A stretch of 64,000 nucleotides of DNA from Moraxella canis (GCF_002014965.1 NZ_MUXT01000008.1:272753-336752), one strand, 5' to 3'; counted from the first letter of the stretch, positions 36,851 to 46,978 are shown. Numbers and translations: made by a program. The notes: generated from the sequence alone by a model not told the origin.

Positions 36851-39154
36851 TCAATTTGGCTTAATTTTACCAGTCAATTTGGCATCAATTATCTCAAAAT
36901 CAACCACACTGTCTTTCATGGTTGCAGTCACTTTCACGCCTTCTTTGCCTTGCGTTAGATCGCCAAACAAGATCAGCTGTGACAGCGGTTTTTTAAGCAT
37001 CTCTTGAACGATTCTTGCCATAGGTCTTGCGCCCATCAGGCGATCATAACCTTTGGCAGCCAAATGCAAGCGCACCTCGTCATCCACAGACAAGACGATA
37101 TTTTTGTCAAGCAGCTGACCTTGCAATTCGGTGATAAACTTATCAACCACATCGCCAATCACCTCCGGCGGCAGCGGCGCAAAATTCACTGTGGCATCCA
37201 AGCGGTTACGAAACTCAGGGCTAAATGTACGCTGTATGGCGTCTTGATTATCGCCATGATGATCTTGCTCTGTAAATCCCATCGATCGGCGACTGATGCT
37301 ATCTGCCCCGACATTGGTTGTCATAATCAAAATCACCTGCTTAAATGACACCGAGCGTCCATTATTATCTGTCAATGTGCCATGATCCATCACTTGAAGC
37401 AGTAAATTAAAGACATCACTGTGGGCTTTTTCAAGTTCATCCAAAAGTAGCACACAGTGCGGATTTTGCTGAATTTTTTCGGTCAATAAACCGCCTTGAT
37501 CATACCCCACATATCCAGGCGGCGCACCGATCAGCCGTGATGCCGTATGTGCCTCCATATATTCGCTCATATCAAAGCGCACCAAAGGCACACCAAGCAA
37601 ATAAGCCAACTGACGGCTAATCTCTGTCTTACCGACACCAGTAGGACCTGAAAACAAAAATGAGCCAATGGGCTTGTCAGGATGGGTCAACCCTGAGCGC
37701 GCAAGCAAAATCGCATCCACGAGCGCATCGACCGCTTCGTCTTGACCAAAAACCACCTGTTTTAGACTGGTTTTTAAATTTTTTAAAATATTTTTATCGT
37801 CACTGGTGACAGACTTGGGTGGAATGCGCGCGATTTTGGCGACCACTTGCTCTATGATATCGACATCTACCTGGATGGGTGATGGGCTATTTTGGGTGTC
37901 TGCTTGATCATCACGACAAGCTTTATCATGATGCAAGCGGACAAATGACCCTGCCTCATCGATCACATCAATGGCTTTATCAGGCAAAAATCTTTCATGA
38001 ATGTGTTTGACAGATAATTTAACAGCCGTCTCAATGGCATCCTCGGTATAAGTCACGCCATGAAAATCTTCATAATACCCTTTTAATCCTTGTAAAATGG
38101 CGATTGCATCAGGTACCGAAGGCTCTTTGATGTCTATTTTTTGAAAACGTCGTGACAGCGCATGATCTTTTTCAAAGACTTGGCGATATTCAACAAATGT
38201 CGTAGAACCAATTGTACGAATATGCCCCTTGGCAAGCGCAGGCTTGATTAGATTTGAGACATCCATACTGCTATCCATGGACGCACCCGCCCCGATGATC
38301 ATATGAATCTCATCAATAAATAAAATCGCCTCTGGCATGTCTTTGAGCTCATCAATCAAAGCCTTCATGCGTGCCTCGAACTCGCCACGAAACTTGGTGC
38401 CCGCGATCAGTGCGCCCATATCTAGGCTATAAATCTTAGCATTGGCAAGCGGTTTTGGTGCCTTACCATTTACGATCAGCCAAGCCAAACCCTCGGCAAT
38501 GGCTGTTTTACCAACGCCAGGATCACCAACCAAAAGCGGGTTGTTTTTGCGGCGGCGGCAAAGAATTTGGGCGGTGCGCTCAATTTCATCTACTCGCCCC
38601 ACCAAAGGATCGGTTTTGCCTTGCTTGGCTTGCTCGTTGAGATTTAGCGTGTAGGCATCCAGCGGATTTTGTTTGAGCTTGATTGATTTATTGGAAGGTG
38701 ACTCATCGACATCGCCATGTGCCTCATGCGCGGCGCGCTGATGAGCAGAAATTGCGCGCGTCACCGATAAAATATCCACACCACAAGACTGGATCAGCTC
38801 ATTGGCATAACTGCGCTCTTCTTTAAAAATCGCCACAAGCGCATCAATGGGCTCGACCAGCTGTTCGGTTTGACTGGCTTGGACTTGCCAAATCGCACGC
38901 TGCATCACACGATTTAGGCTTTTGGTTGGCATCGGATCGACGCCTTCGCGCTTAGGAATGAAATCTTCAAGATACTGCTTAATACTTGATAAGATAAATT
39001 TGGTATCAGCGCCGCATTCTTCCAGCACTTTGACAGTAAAAGCATCTTTTAACAAGCCCATCAACAAATGCTCGACACTGATAAATTGATGCGAATGCTG
39101 CTTTGCAAACTTAAGCATAAACTCTTGAATCGTTAAAAATTCAGGACTTAGCAT
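36851..39154 (-). CDS. clpA: ATP-dependent Clp protease ATP-binding subunit ClpA
   Basis: Hexameric AAA+ unfoldase that feeds substrates to ClpP. The 767 residues hold the N-terminal Clp repeat domain (1-145) and two nucleotide domains: Walker A GDPGVGKTA with Walker B ILFIDEIH in the first, and GPTGVGKTE with LLLDELEKAH in the second. The ClpP-docking tripeptide, IGL in E. coli, reads MGF here (RRSMGFTEQ). GARPMAR is in the C-terminal D2 sub-domain. The ATG at 39154 has AAGGA. It lies 27 nt after clpS, as in other proteobacteria. clpP is not in the window. Confidence 0.96.
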   Translation of the reverse strand: MLSPEFLTIQEFMLKFAKQHSHQFISVEHLLMGLLKDAFTVKVLEECGADTKFILSSIKQYLEDFIPKREGVDPMPTKSLNRVMQRAIWQVQASQTEQLVEPIDALVAIFKEERSYANELIQSCGVDILSVTRAISAHQRAAHEAHGDVDESPSNKSIKLKQNPLDAYTLNLNEQAKQGKTDPLVGRVDEIERTAQILCRRRKNNPLLVGDPGVGKTAIAEGLAWLIVNGKAPKPLANAKIYSLDMGALIAGTKFRGEFEARMKALIDELKDMPEAILFIDEIHMIIGAGASMDSSMDVSNLIKPALAKGHIRTIGSTTFVEYRQVFEKDHALSRRFQKIDIKEPSVPDAIAILQGLKGYYEDFHGVTYTEDAIETAVKLSVKHIHERFLPDKAIDVIDEAGSFVRLHHDKACRDDQADTQNSPSPIQVDVDIIEQVVAKIARIPPKSVTSDDKNILKNLKTSLKQVVFGQDEAVDALVDAILLARSGLTHPDKPIGSFLFSGPTGVGKTEISRQLAYLLGVPLVRFDMSEYMEAHTASRLIGAPPGYVGYDQGGLLTEKIQQNPHCVLLLDELEKAHSDVFNLLLQVMDHGTLTDNNGRSVSFKQVILIMTTNVGADSISRRSMGFTEQDHHGDNQDAIQRTFSPEFRNRLDATVNFAPLPPEVIGDVVDKFITELQGQLLDKNIVLSVDDEVRLHLAAKGYDRLMGARPMARIVQEMLKKPLSQLILFGDLTQGKEGVKVTATMKDSVVDFEIIDAKLTGKIKPN

Positions 39155-39181
39155 AATAATCCTTATAATAAAATCTAAAAA

Positions 39182-39544
39182 TTAGGCAGGCTCAATCGTG
39201 GTGAGTAACGGATAGGACGCTTGTTCTGCCAAGGCTGTCACTTCATCCACCTTCATCTCAGCCAGATCATAAGGCAACAAGGCAACCACTGCTTGCCCTG
39301 ACTCATGAATCTGCATCATCAGCTGATACGCCTTTTCAATACTGTGCTCAAAAATCTCAACAAGCACATAAACCACAAAATCCATGGTCGTATAATTATC
39401 ATTGTGCATGATCACCGCGTATAGCTTGGGCTGCTTGACTTGGGTTTTGGTTTGGGTGATGACATCGGTCTCTGACTGATGCTCAGAAGATGATTCAAAG
39501 TCTTGAACCGCTTGTATCAAAAAATCACTGCCGCACTGCTTCAT
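39182..39544 (-). CDS. clpS: ATP-dependent Clp protease adaptor ClpS
   Basis: Delivers N-degron substrates to ClpA. The 120 residues end in the ClpS fold: LYAVIMHNDNYTTMDFVVYVL with the ligand-binding Asn-Asp pair, then SIEKAYQLMMQIHESGQAVV, with the His of the pocket, and the C-terminal SYPLLTTIEPA. An N-terminal Ser/Glu/Gln/Thr-rich tail of about 38 residues is longer than in E. coli; such tails enter the ClpA pore. It is the first gene of clpS-clpA. Confidence 0.94.
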   Translation of the reverse strand: MKQCGSDFLIQAVQDFESSSEHQSETDVITQTKTQVKQPKLYAVIMHNDNYTTMDFVVYVLVEIFEHSIEKAYQLMMQIHESGQAVVALLPYDLAEMKVDEVTALAEQASYPLLTTIEPA

Positions 39545-39605
39545 AATATCGTATTACTGATAAAAATTTCAATGTTAGTCACTGTGTGATGAGTTTTGGT
39601 CAATA

Positions 39606-39637
39606 TAAAACAGGCGAAAGCCACCGCCTCGCCTGTA
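39606..39637 (-). terminator. Terminator after the membrane coiled-coil gene
   Basis: On the minus strand ACAGGCGA / TCGCCTGT followed by TTTTATATT, 24 nt after the stop. It isolates the coiled-coil gene from clpS downstream. Confidence 0.65.
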
Positions 39638-39660
39638 TTTTTGTCACAATTACCCATAGA

Positions 39661-40422
39661 TTATTGAGTATTTTTTTCAATTGGTCGATGGCTTGCATTT
39701 GACATCTGCGCCAATGAAGGTGGCGCATTGGTGACGATTTTGCCAATTTGCCAATTATACAACTGCTGAACTTTTTGATCACCTGCTGCTAGCTCAAGCT
39801 TCATTTGCTTAGGCTCAAACCCTTCAGGCATAATGAATCGACCACGAATATTTGCCACACCGCGAATGTCATAACTCGATGGCTCAAGCGGTATCTCAAC
39901 CATACTGGTTTCGTTCAGCAAAGTCAATTTGGGAATCATCTTAACGGCTTTGCCTGAAATATCAAGCATGGACACATCAAAGCGATATTCAAAGGTATTT
40001 TCAGGTAAAGAGATGATCTCTGATGCCATGATGGACAGCGCCACGCCGCCTTGCTCGGCGACCGAGTTTTTTAAGAGCTCATTGACTTGCTCAAGCTGCA
40101 AATTGGTTGTTTTTAGATTTTCATAATCGGTACGCAGATTGTCCAATGTCGATCGACTGATGTCGCGCTCTTGGATGGCGGTCGTCATCTCTTGCTTTAG
40201 CTGCATATTTTCAGCGGTAAGCTCGCTGACATTTGCCACCGCTTCATTATTTGTGGCAACAGCGCGCTCAACGCTATGCACACCTTGACGATAGCCAAAT
40301 TTATAGCCAATCACAGCGACAATCAATGCAGAAAAAGCAAGCGCAATCAAAAACAGCGCCAAAATCTGATTGGTCGAACCGCGCTGCTTTTTAAAATGAG
40401 TGGAAAGGGTTGAATTCGGCAT
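39661..40422 (-). CDS. Membrane-anchored coiled-coil protein (DUF6776-like)
   Basis: A 253-residue protein with a basic cytoplasmic start, a single membrane helix at about 18-45 with a GYKFGYRQG tail, a coiled coil at about 65-120 (heptads rich in Leu, Glu, Gln, Asn) and a beta-rich periplasmic domain of about 110 residues that resembles the DUF6776 group seen in Pseudomonas and relatives. The function is unknown; the topology suggests an envelope structural or regulatory partner. It has its own terminator. Confidence 0.68.
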   Translation of the reverse strand: MPNSTLSTHFKKQRGSTNQILALFLIALAFSALIVAVIGYKFGYRQGVHSVERAVATNNEAVANVSELTAENMQLKQEMTTAIQERDISRSTLDNLRTDYENLKTTNLQLEQVNELLKNSVAEQGGVALSIMASEIISLPENTFEYRFDVSMLDISGKAVKMIPKLTLLNETSMVEIPLEPSSYDIRGVANIRGRFIMPEGFEPKQMKLELAAGDQKVQQLYNWQIGKIVTNAPPSLAQMSNASHRPIEKNTQ

Positions 40423-40545
40423 AGAAAACCTGACATTAATTGGTCGATCAAAATATCGCTATTATAACAAACATTGTACAAATAAGAATAATTATTTTTT
40501 GTAAGCCAATAACACTCTAACCTACCACCAAAAAGACACCTGAAT

Positions 40546-42756
40546 TTAGCTCACGGATCTGTCCGACTGAGCTTCGCGGGGCATGAACTGCACACGCTTT
40601 AGCCGCATGGCATTTAAAAGTACCGAGATTGAGCTTAGCGCCATCGCAGCGGCTGCCATCATGGGATTGAGTAGCCCTATCGCAGCCAATGGAATACCGA
40701 TACAGTTATAAATCAGTGCAAAAAAGAAATTTTGCTTGATGTTGGTTAAGGTCATACGCGCAATACGATACGCATAAAAAACATGGCTCAAAGACTCACC
40801 CAACAGGCGCGCCGATGCGGTATGCTTAGCCACATCAGTCGCGCCGCCGACCGCAAAACTGGCTTGTGCAGCTGCCATCGCTGGCGCATCATTGACACCA
40901 TCACCGACCATCACCACTGTTTTGCCTTGGCTTTTTAATGTCTCAATGGCGGACAGCTTATCTCGCGGCGACATTTGCCCAAAGGCGGCAGTGATGCCAA
41001 GCTGCGCTGCGACGCCATCTACCACCGATTGGCGATCACCGCTCATTAAATAAGTCTCGATCCCATCATGATGAATGCGGCTGATGATGCTGTGCGCTTC
41101 TGCTTTTAGTGTATCACTGAGCCCAAAGATCGCCACCGGCACATCATCGACAGCCAGTCCAACCAAGCTTGCATCCATCCAATGATCCTCTGCCTGCCAT
41201 GATGCTAGGCCAATGAATTTGGGCGTGCCGACTTTTAGCCATCCGATGCCATCGATATATCCTATCAGCCCTTGACCGGTGGTGTTTTGGACATCGGACA
41301 CTTCATATAAAGGCAAGTTTTTAGCTTTGGCAGCTTCCACCAATGCACTTGCCAAAGGGTGACTGGCGTGCTGCTCCAAACTGGCTGTCAGACCAAGCGC
41401 CTGCTCTTCACTCATCTTATCGCTTAGGCTTTGGATTTTTTGGACACTTGGACGACCCAAAGTCAGTGTACCTGTCTTATCAAAAATGATGGTATCAATG
41501 CTGCCAGCAGACTCAAGGCTGACGGCATCTTTGAACCACACACCATGGCGCGCCGCAGTGCCCATGCCTGCCATGATCGCAGCAGGCGTAGCAAGCCCAA
41601 GCGCACAAGGACAAGCAATGACAAGCACAGCCACACCACGCATCAATGCCGTATCAAAATCCGCGCCAAGCAAATAATTCGCCATAAAACTCACCATCGC
41701 CAATGCCACCACCACAGGCACAAAGACAGCCGCAACTTTATCGGCAAATCTGGCGATATCCGCCTTAGTGCCTTGGGCATCTTGGAGTGCTGACATCATA
41801 TCGCCAAGCTGGGTTTTTGCGCCTGTTGCGGCGGCTTGATATTCTATTGAGCCGTCAGATAAGACACTGCCTGCATACACCGTATCGCCGATATGCTTAT
41901 CAATGAGTAAGCTTTCGCCCGTCAGATGAGATTCATTACACACACCAAAGCCGCTTTTTACCACACCATCTACGGCGATCTTATCCCCCGTATTCGACAA
42001 TAGCACATCACCAACTTCAATATGGTCAATACTGGTTTTGACCCATTGACCATCGATACGGCGATTGACTTCTGCGGGGATCAGCTGCGTCAAAAGACCT
42101 AAGCTGTTTAGGCTTTGTGTTTTGGTGCGGTGCTCAAGATATTTTCCAAGTCTGACAAATGCAATCACCATCACCGATGCTTCAAAATACACCATATGCA
42201 TGGCGTGCGGATCGGTAAGCCATACATAGGTTGAATACGCCCAAATTGCCGTTGTGCCAAGTGCCACCAAGACATCCATATTGGCAAGACCGCCCCTAAT
42301 GCTCGCCCATGCCCCTGTATAAAAGCGCGCACCGAATACAACTTGCACAATGCTTGCCAAGACAAACTGAATCCATACAGGCATCATAAGCGCATGCGAT
42401 CCAAACATCATACCAAGCATACCCACCCAAAACGGCAATGACAATCCCCAAAGGATCATCAAATCCCAAGGCATCTGTTGCTGCTCTTGGCGATCTGCCA
42501 TCGGCACAGCCTCAAAGCCCGCCTTTGCCACCCAAGTCATGACTTCATCGCGATCAGTCTTATTGGCATCATAACTGACACGCAATGCTTCTGTCGCAAA
42601 ATTAACCGTCGCCTGATGGATGGCGGGCTTTTTATTGAGCACTTTTTCGATACGCGTGGCGCACGATTGGCAAGTCATGCCACTGATGGCAAATTGCTCT
42701 GTGACTTCGTGCGCTTGCTCAGGGGCACGATGAGACGCTGGTGATTTGTTCGACAT
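40546..42756 (-). CDS. copA: Copper-translocating P-type ATPase
   Basis: Cu(I) exporter of 736 residues. One N-terminal heavy-metal-binding domain carries the metal pair C29/C32 (GMTCQSCATRIEKV). The membrane core has CPC in IACPCALGLATPAA, the phosphorylated Asp in FDKTGTLTLGRP, the HP pair in SHPLASALVE, and GDGVNDAPAMAAA. I chose the ATG at 42756; a longer frame runs to 42801. It has one metal-binding domain rather than two as in E. coli CopA. No recognisable CueR-type operator is seen upstream. Confidence 0.94.
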   Translation of the reverse strand: MSNKSPASHRAPEQAHEVTEQFAISGMTCQSCATRIEKVLNKKPAIHQATVNFATEALRVSYDANKTDRDEVMTWVAKAGFEAVPMADRQEQQQMPWDLMILWGLSLPFWVGMLGMMFGSHALMMPVWIQFVLASIVQVVFGARFYTGAWASIRGGLANMDVLVALGTTAIWAYSTYVWLTDPHAMHMVYFEASVMVIAFVRLGKYLEHRTKTQSLNSLGLLTQLIPAEVNRRIDGQWVKTSIDHIEVGDVLLSNTGDKIAVDGVVKSGFGVCNESHLTGESLLIDKHIGDTVYAGSVLSDGSIEYQAAATGAKTQLGDMMSALQDAQGTKADIARFADKVAAVFVPVVVALAMVSFMANYLLGADFDTALMRGVAVLVIACPCALGLATPAAIMAGMGTAARHGVWFKDAVSLESAGSIDTIIFDKTGTLTLGRPSVQKIQSLSDKMSEEQALGLTASLEQHASHPLASALVEAAKAKNLPLYEVSDVQNTTGQGLIGYIDGIGWLKVGTPKFIGLASWQAEDHWMDASLVGLAVDDVPVAIFGLSDTLKAEAHSIISRIHHDGIETYLMSGDRQSVVDGVAAQLGITAAFGQMSPRDKLSAIETLKSQGKTVVMVGDGVNDAPAMAAAQASFAVGGATDVAKHTASARLLGESLSHVFYAYRIARMTLTNIKQNFFFALIYNCIGIPLAAIGLLNPMMAAAAMALSSISVLLNAMRLKRVQFMPREAQSDRSVS

Positions 42757-42914
42757 AAGGCACTCACTTTTTCTCTGATGATAGCTTAATAATAAGGTCA
42801 AACTGCGCTTGAGACAATAGCAAAAGTGCTCTACGCTCTACCATGCATTGCCTGCACATTTGCACAATCTATCAAAAGCGAATACAATACCCAAAACTCA
42901 TCATAGGAAAAAGT

Positions 42915-43682
42915 ATGACGACCATCAGCGCCCAAGCCTTAGCTCAGTTTTGTGACAATTATCTGAATGCTCACGAGTTCCAAGACTACTGCCCAAACGG
43001 CTTGCAAGTCGATGCAGGCAGACCAATTGAACGGATTATCACTGGTGTAACTGCTTGCCAAGCCTTGATCGATCAAGCGATCGAAGCCAAAGCACAAGCG
43101 ATCTTGGTGCATCATGGATATTTTTGGAAAGGTGAAGATCAGCCTTTGGTGGGTATGAAAGGCGCGCGCGTGCGCAAACTGATGCAAAATGGCATTTCAC
43201 TGATTGCTTACCATCTACCACTTGACGCACATCCTGATATTGGCAATAATCGCGCCTTGGCTGATTTGCTTGATTTGACTATCACAGGCGCGCTGTATCC
43301 TGAACAAAAACACCCGATCGGCAATGTGGCGACCACAAGCCCCATTTTGGCGTGCGAATTTGCTGACAAAATCGCCAAAGTCTTGGGACGCACGCCGCTT
43401 CACATCCTTGCTAGCGATGATGATCGCCTACTAAAAAATATCGCCCTATGCACAGGCGGTGCGCAAGATATGATTGACCAAGCGGCATCTATGGGCTGCG
43501 ATGCCTTTATTTCGGGTGAGATTTCTGAGCGCACGACGCACATGGCGCGTGAGCTTGGTGTGGATTATTTTGCCGCAGGGCATCATGCCACAGAACGCGG
43601 CGGCGTGATTCGACTCGGTGAAGTCATCAATCAAAAGCTAGGCATTGATGTGACATTTATTGATATTGATAATCCTGCGTGA
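42915..43682 (+). CDS. Nif3-like dinuclear metal centre protein (YbgI/YqfO family)
   Basis: A 255-residue protein of the Nif3-like family, which has been connected to GTP cyclohydrolase-like and salvage functions but remains poorly defined. Metal-binding His residues are in AILVHHGYFW, LIAYHLPLDAHPDIGNN and AAGHHATERGG. The ATG at 42915 has AGGAAA 7 nt upstream; an earlier frame from 42843 is not supported. It is convergent with pgeF, and the terminator overlaps the end of pgeF. Confidence 0.88.
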   Translation: MTTISAQALAQFCDNYLNAHEFQDYCPNGLQVDAGRPIERIITGVTACQALIDQAIEAKAQAILVHHGYFWKGEDQPLVGMKGARVRKLMQNGISLIAYHLPLDAHPDIGNNRALADLLDLTITGALYPEQKHPIGNVATTSPILACEFADKIAKVLGRTPLHILASDDDRLLKNIALCTGGAQDMIDQAASMGCDAFISGEISERTTHMARELGVDYFAAGHHATERGGVIRLGEVINQKLGIDVTFIDIDNPA

Positions 43683-43728
43683 TTGAAATTCTACAGCCCA
43701 TGAATCATTAATCACCCTAAGGTCTGAT

Positions 43729-43757
43729 AAATAGCGTCAGATTGGCTGCTATTTTTT
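43729..43757 (+). terminator. Terminator of the Nif3-like gene, overlapping the pgeF end
   Basis: AAATAGC / GCTATTT with a 12-nt loop, followed by TTT. The pgeF stop codon (43749-43751) lies within the right arm. Confidence 0.55.
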
Positions 43758-44588
43758 GACGATGAGCATTGCCATTCTGCCTGTGGCAGATCGCTTGGTA
43801 TGAGTCTGAAAGCGATACGAATAATATTTAGGCGACAGATAACTACATGGCACTATATCACTTAGCACCGTTACGCCTAATTTTTCAAGCTGCAACCGAG
43901 CTAAGCCTTCAATATCAATATATACCTTACCGCTGTGATCAGAGGAGTTGATCAGCTTATCAAACAGCGCCTGCTTATCAAGCAAGACAAGTTTATTTGT
44001 CACTACCTCATCCATGATGCGCTCAGCCAAACTTTGATCCACTTCATACGATGGTCGCGAGATGCACGCACCGAGCACAGCAGATAGCTTGGCAGAAGTT
44101 GGCATCAAAGCAGCCGTTTTGGCGATCACGCCATTCACCAGCCCCTGCCATCCCGCATGAATGCAGGCTACCGCCCCGCCCTTTTCGTCAAATAGCGCCA
44201 CAGGCACACAGTCCGCCGTCATGATCGCCAGTGCTGTCTTAGGACGCTCAGTGATCAGGGCATCTGCTGAGCTTAAAGACTGCGATCGATACTTATCAAC
44301 GTCAAGCACTGCATTACCATGAACTTGATTTAACCAATGAATTTGATCAGCACCTGCCTGCTCATGCAGCCAATTCAGCAGATTTGCACGTCGAAGCAGC
44401 ACCTTAAATGGCTCATCATTGACATGAAGCGCCACATTAAATTCACCATAAAGCGCCGATCGATTACCAAAATCTGTCAGCTGATCGGCTTTGTCAGACA
44501 CGCCAGCGTGAGTCTGTATGACCATCACATCATCATTTTGATAAAGAATATCCAAAGGCGGCGTCATAGTTTCATTAAGCATCATCAT
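43749..44588 (-). CDS. pgeF: Purine nucleoside phosphorylase / laccase-domain protein
   Basis: A 279-residue YfiH/LACC1-family enzyme. The zinc triad is visible: His in NQVHGNAV, Cys in ADCVPVALFD and His in CIHAGWQGLVNGVI. The family has been reported to act on purine nucleosides and, in E. coli, to correct peptidoglycan precursors, so the main role is debated. It overlaps rluD by 14 nt, with three consecutive ATGs at 44588-44580 and AAGG just upstream of the first. rluD-pgeF is a conserved pair. Confidence 0.9.
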   Translation of the reverse strand: MMMLNETMTPPLDILYQNDDVMVIQTHAGVSDKADQLTDFGNRSALYGEFNVALHVNDEPFKVLLRRANLLNWLHEQAGADQIHWLNQVHGNAVLDVDKYRSQSLSSADALITERPKTALAIMTADCVPVALFDEKGGAVACIHAGWQGLVNGVIAKTAALMPTSAKLSAVLGACISRPSYEVDQSLAERIMDEVVTNKLVLLDKQALFDKLINSSDHSGKVYIDIEGLARLQLEKLGVTVLSDIVPCSYLSPKYYSYRFQTHTKRSATGRMAMLIVKK

Positions 44589-45639
44589 TCAAGACCTTTA
44601 TCAGATTTTGCATATCCTCAGGCAGCGGTGCATGAAATTTCACCGACTCACCAGTGACAGGATGGATAAAGCCCAGCGTGTGTGCATGAAGCGCCTGCCT
44701 ACCAAAATCTAAAATTGCGCGTCTTTGCCTGTCGGACAAACCTCCACGTGGCGATGTACCATAGACAGGATCGCCCACTAGTGGATGACCGACATAAGAC
44801 AGATGCACGCGTATTTGATGCGTTCGCCCTGTTTTTAGGTGAACATCCAAAAGACTGTAACGCTCATGTAAAGACTTAGCATTGACAATGTACGTTAAAG
44901 CAGACTTGCCCGTTTGCTTAACCGCCATCTTGGTGCGATGAGTACTATGCCGACCAATGGGCGCATCAATTTGAGCATGCCGAAGCACTTCATGCACCGC
45001 ACCCAAAGCGATGCATTGGTAATGGCGGTACACGCTTTTGTCCTTTAGCTGATCAATCAAAGACAGCTGAGCTGATTTTGTGCGCGCAACGACAAGCAGC
45101 CCCGTCGTGTCTTTATCAATGCGATGAACCAATCCTGCTCGCGGCAAATGCGCCTGATTCGGAAAATGATACAGTAGCGCATTGACCAAAGTGCCCGTAC
45201 GATTACCAGCGCCGGGATGCACCACCATGCCCGCAGGCTTATTAATGACGATGACCGCCTCATCTTCATAAATGATATCAATGTCAATATTTTCAGGCAA
45301 ATCCTCTGAGTGAGAATCTTGGATCGCTTCTAGCTTTAAGATATCGCCCGCCTTGACCGCATATTTTGGCTTAACCACCTCGCCATTGACCGTCAATTGA
45401 CCCTCATCGATGAATTTTTTTAGATTTGCGCGTGAAAACTCCCCAAAGACTTCCGCGCATAGCTTATCAAGCCTAACGCCCACCTGTTCAGCGCCGACAG
45501 TATGCGTCAGATGAATTTGGGCAGATGTTTGGGCAGGTGCTTCATCTGTATCGATCAGATCATCGGCGTCGCCATCAGCGTCTGTGACATAGTTAGGCGC
45601 CTGATCTGCCAAGTCATCTATCAGTTCATCGTGATTCAT
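44575..45639 (-). CDS. rluD: 23S rRNA pseudouridine synthase RluD
   Basis: Makes pseudouridines at helix 69 of 23S rRNA (1911, 1915, 1917 in E. coli numbering). The 354 residues have an N-terminal S4 RNA-binding domain (VGVRLDKLCAEVF...ANLKKFIDEGQLTVNG) and the catalytic Asp in HRIDKDTTGLLVVART. An acidic extension of about 45 residues precedes the S4 domain. I chose the ATG at 45639. It is divergent from bamD, as in other gammaproteobacteria, and overlaps pgeF by 14 nt. Confidence 0.94.
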   Translation of the reverse strand: MNHDELIDDLADQAPNYVTDADGDADDLIDTDEAPAQTSAQIHLTHTVGAEQVGVRLDKLCAEVFGEFSRANLKKFIDEGQLTVNGEVVKPKYAVKAGDILKLEAIQDSHSEDLPENIDIDIIYEDEAVIVINKPAGMVVHPGAGNRTGTLVNALLYHFPNQAHLPRAGLVHRIDKDTTGLLVVARTKSAQLSLIDQLKDKSVYRHYQCIALGAVHEVLRHAQIDAPIGRHSTHRTKMAVKQTGKSALTYIVNAKSLHERYSLLDVHLKTGRTHQIRVHLSYVGHPLVGDPVYGTSPRGGLSDRQRRAILDFGRQALHAHTLGFIHPVTGESVKFHAPLPEDMQNLIKVLNDDA

Positions 45640-45880
45640 AATAAAACTCAAAAATAAATTTCGATCACTTTAGCACATTTTGTCAAATTTGATAAGACAG
45701 CCGACCGATATATCTGCACTCTGCGCGTTTTGGCTTATCTTTTATATTAACAATTAAGTCTCATTATTTGAGCGCTGTTTTTGGCGGATTTTGTGTATTT
45801 GCAGCCGATAGACATTCATTGTCAGACCCATAAAAACATGCTAAACTAGCCCAAATTTAGACCAATTCATGAGAGTCCCT

Positions 45881-46951
45881 ATGAAATCACAAACCAAGCT
45901 GATTGCCGCCATGATGGCAGCTACTTTGACTGTTACAGGCTGCCAAAGCGTGAACAGACTGTTTGACCGCAAGGCTGATACCGTAGAGACGGCTGAAAAA
46001 ACAGATGCTGCATATTACCAAGAAGCCAGTGAAGCACTTGATAAAAACCAGAATCGCAGCGCCATCGAAGCGCTGAATAATATCCGAACCTTTTATCCGA
46101 CAGGTCGATACGCACAGCAAGCACTGCTAGATCTGATTTATGCTCAATACAGAGCCAATGATTTTGAAGCAGTTCTTCAAAGCACAGAAGAATTTATTCG
46201 CCTATATCCAAATAGTCGCTCGGTGGACTATGCGCTGTATGTGCAAGGTGTTACTCATATGGGCGGTGCTCCCAAAGCTTCGCGTTTATTTAGATTTGAT
46301 CAGTCTCAGCGTGATGTGACCTATCTACGCCTAGCTTTTCAAGATTTTCAACGCCTGCTTAACAACTATCCAAACAGTCCATATGCTGCCGATGCCGCCC
46401 AGCGCATGATTGCGATTTATAATGACTTTGCTGAGCACGAATTGGTGGCGGCGCGTTGGTATGTCAAACGTGATGCGATGGTCGCTGCCGCTAACCGAGC
46501 TAAGTGGGTATTTCAATATTATCCACAGTCCACAGGTGTACCCGAAGCCATCGCCATCTTGGCTTATACCAATCAAGAACTTGGCTTGACCGAGACTGCC
46601 AACCAGTACAAGCAGCTGCTGCAAATTAACTATCCGCAATATCTCAATCAAGATGGCTCAGTGCGCCTAAATGATACGGGTGCCAAGACACGTACACAGA
46701 AGGTATTATCAGCTCTAAGCTTCGGGCGTTTGGGTCGTGCAAGCGAAAACCTTGACAGCTATCAAGGTCAATATAATGGCGCAACACGCACCCAAATCAT
46801 CAGTCAAGCAGGCGCCATCAGCCTACCAGCCATGACTCAAGTGCCAGAAGACATTCCTGCGGCTGGCGGCACAAGTCGTCGTCCTGCCATCAGTTTGGAT
46901 CTGCCAGCTGCAGAGGCAGAAGCTGGGCATCTGAATGAAGTACCGCGCTGA
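45881..46951 (+). CDS. bamD: Outer-membrane protein assembly factor BamD
   Basis: A 356-residue lipoprotein of the Bam complex. The lipobox TVTGC is near residue 21. TPR units occupy about residues 45-270 (e.g. YYQEASEALDKN, YPTGRYAQQALLDLIYAQY). The last 80 residues are Ser/Thr/Pro/Ala-rich and longer than in E. coli BamD (245). The ATG at 45881 has GAGAG 5 nt upstream; the first ATG at 45869 gives only four more residues. It has a strong terminator and is divergent from rluD. Confidence 0.93.
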   Translation: MKSQTKLIAAMMAATLTVTGCQSVNRLFDRKADTVETAEKTDAAYYQEASEALDKNQNRSAIEALNNIRTFYPTGRYAQQALLDLIYAQYRANDFEAVLQSTEEFIRLYPNSRSVDYALYVQGVTHMGGAPKASRLFRFDQSQRDVTYLRLAFQDFQRLLNNYPNSPYAADAAQRMIAIYNDFAEHELVAARWYVKRDAMVAAANRAKWVFQYYPQSTGVPEAIAILAYTNQELGLTETANQYKQLLQINYPQYLNQDGSVRLNDTGAKTRTQKVLSALSFGRLGRASENLDSYQGQYNGATRTQIISQAGAISLPAMTQVPEDIPAAGGTSRRPAISLDLPAAEAEAGHLNEVPR

Positions 46952-46978
46952 TGCCAGTGTTTAAGTAAGTTATAATTT

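Noticed and set aside
36853-36885. Repeated GTCAATTTGGC at the end of clpA
   Set aside because: Eleven bases, within coding sequence and at its stop; no structure or function suggested.
42500-42756. A copA frameshift that would release the metal-binding domain, as in E. coli copA
   Set aside because: No C CCA AAG or other slippery heptamer is present in phase after the metal-binding domain.
46970-46975. TATAAT before dnaG as its promoter
   Set aside because: No -35 at proper distance, and a strong terminator lies directly downstream of it.
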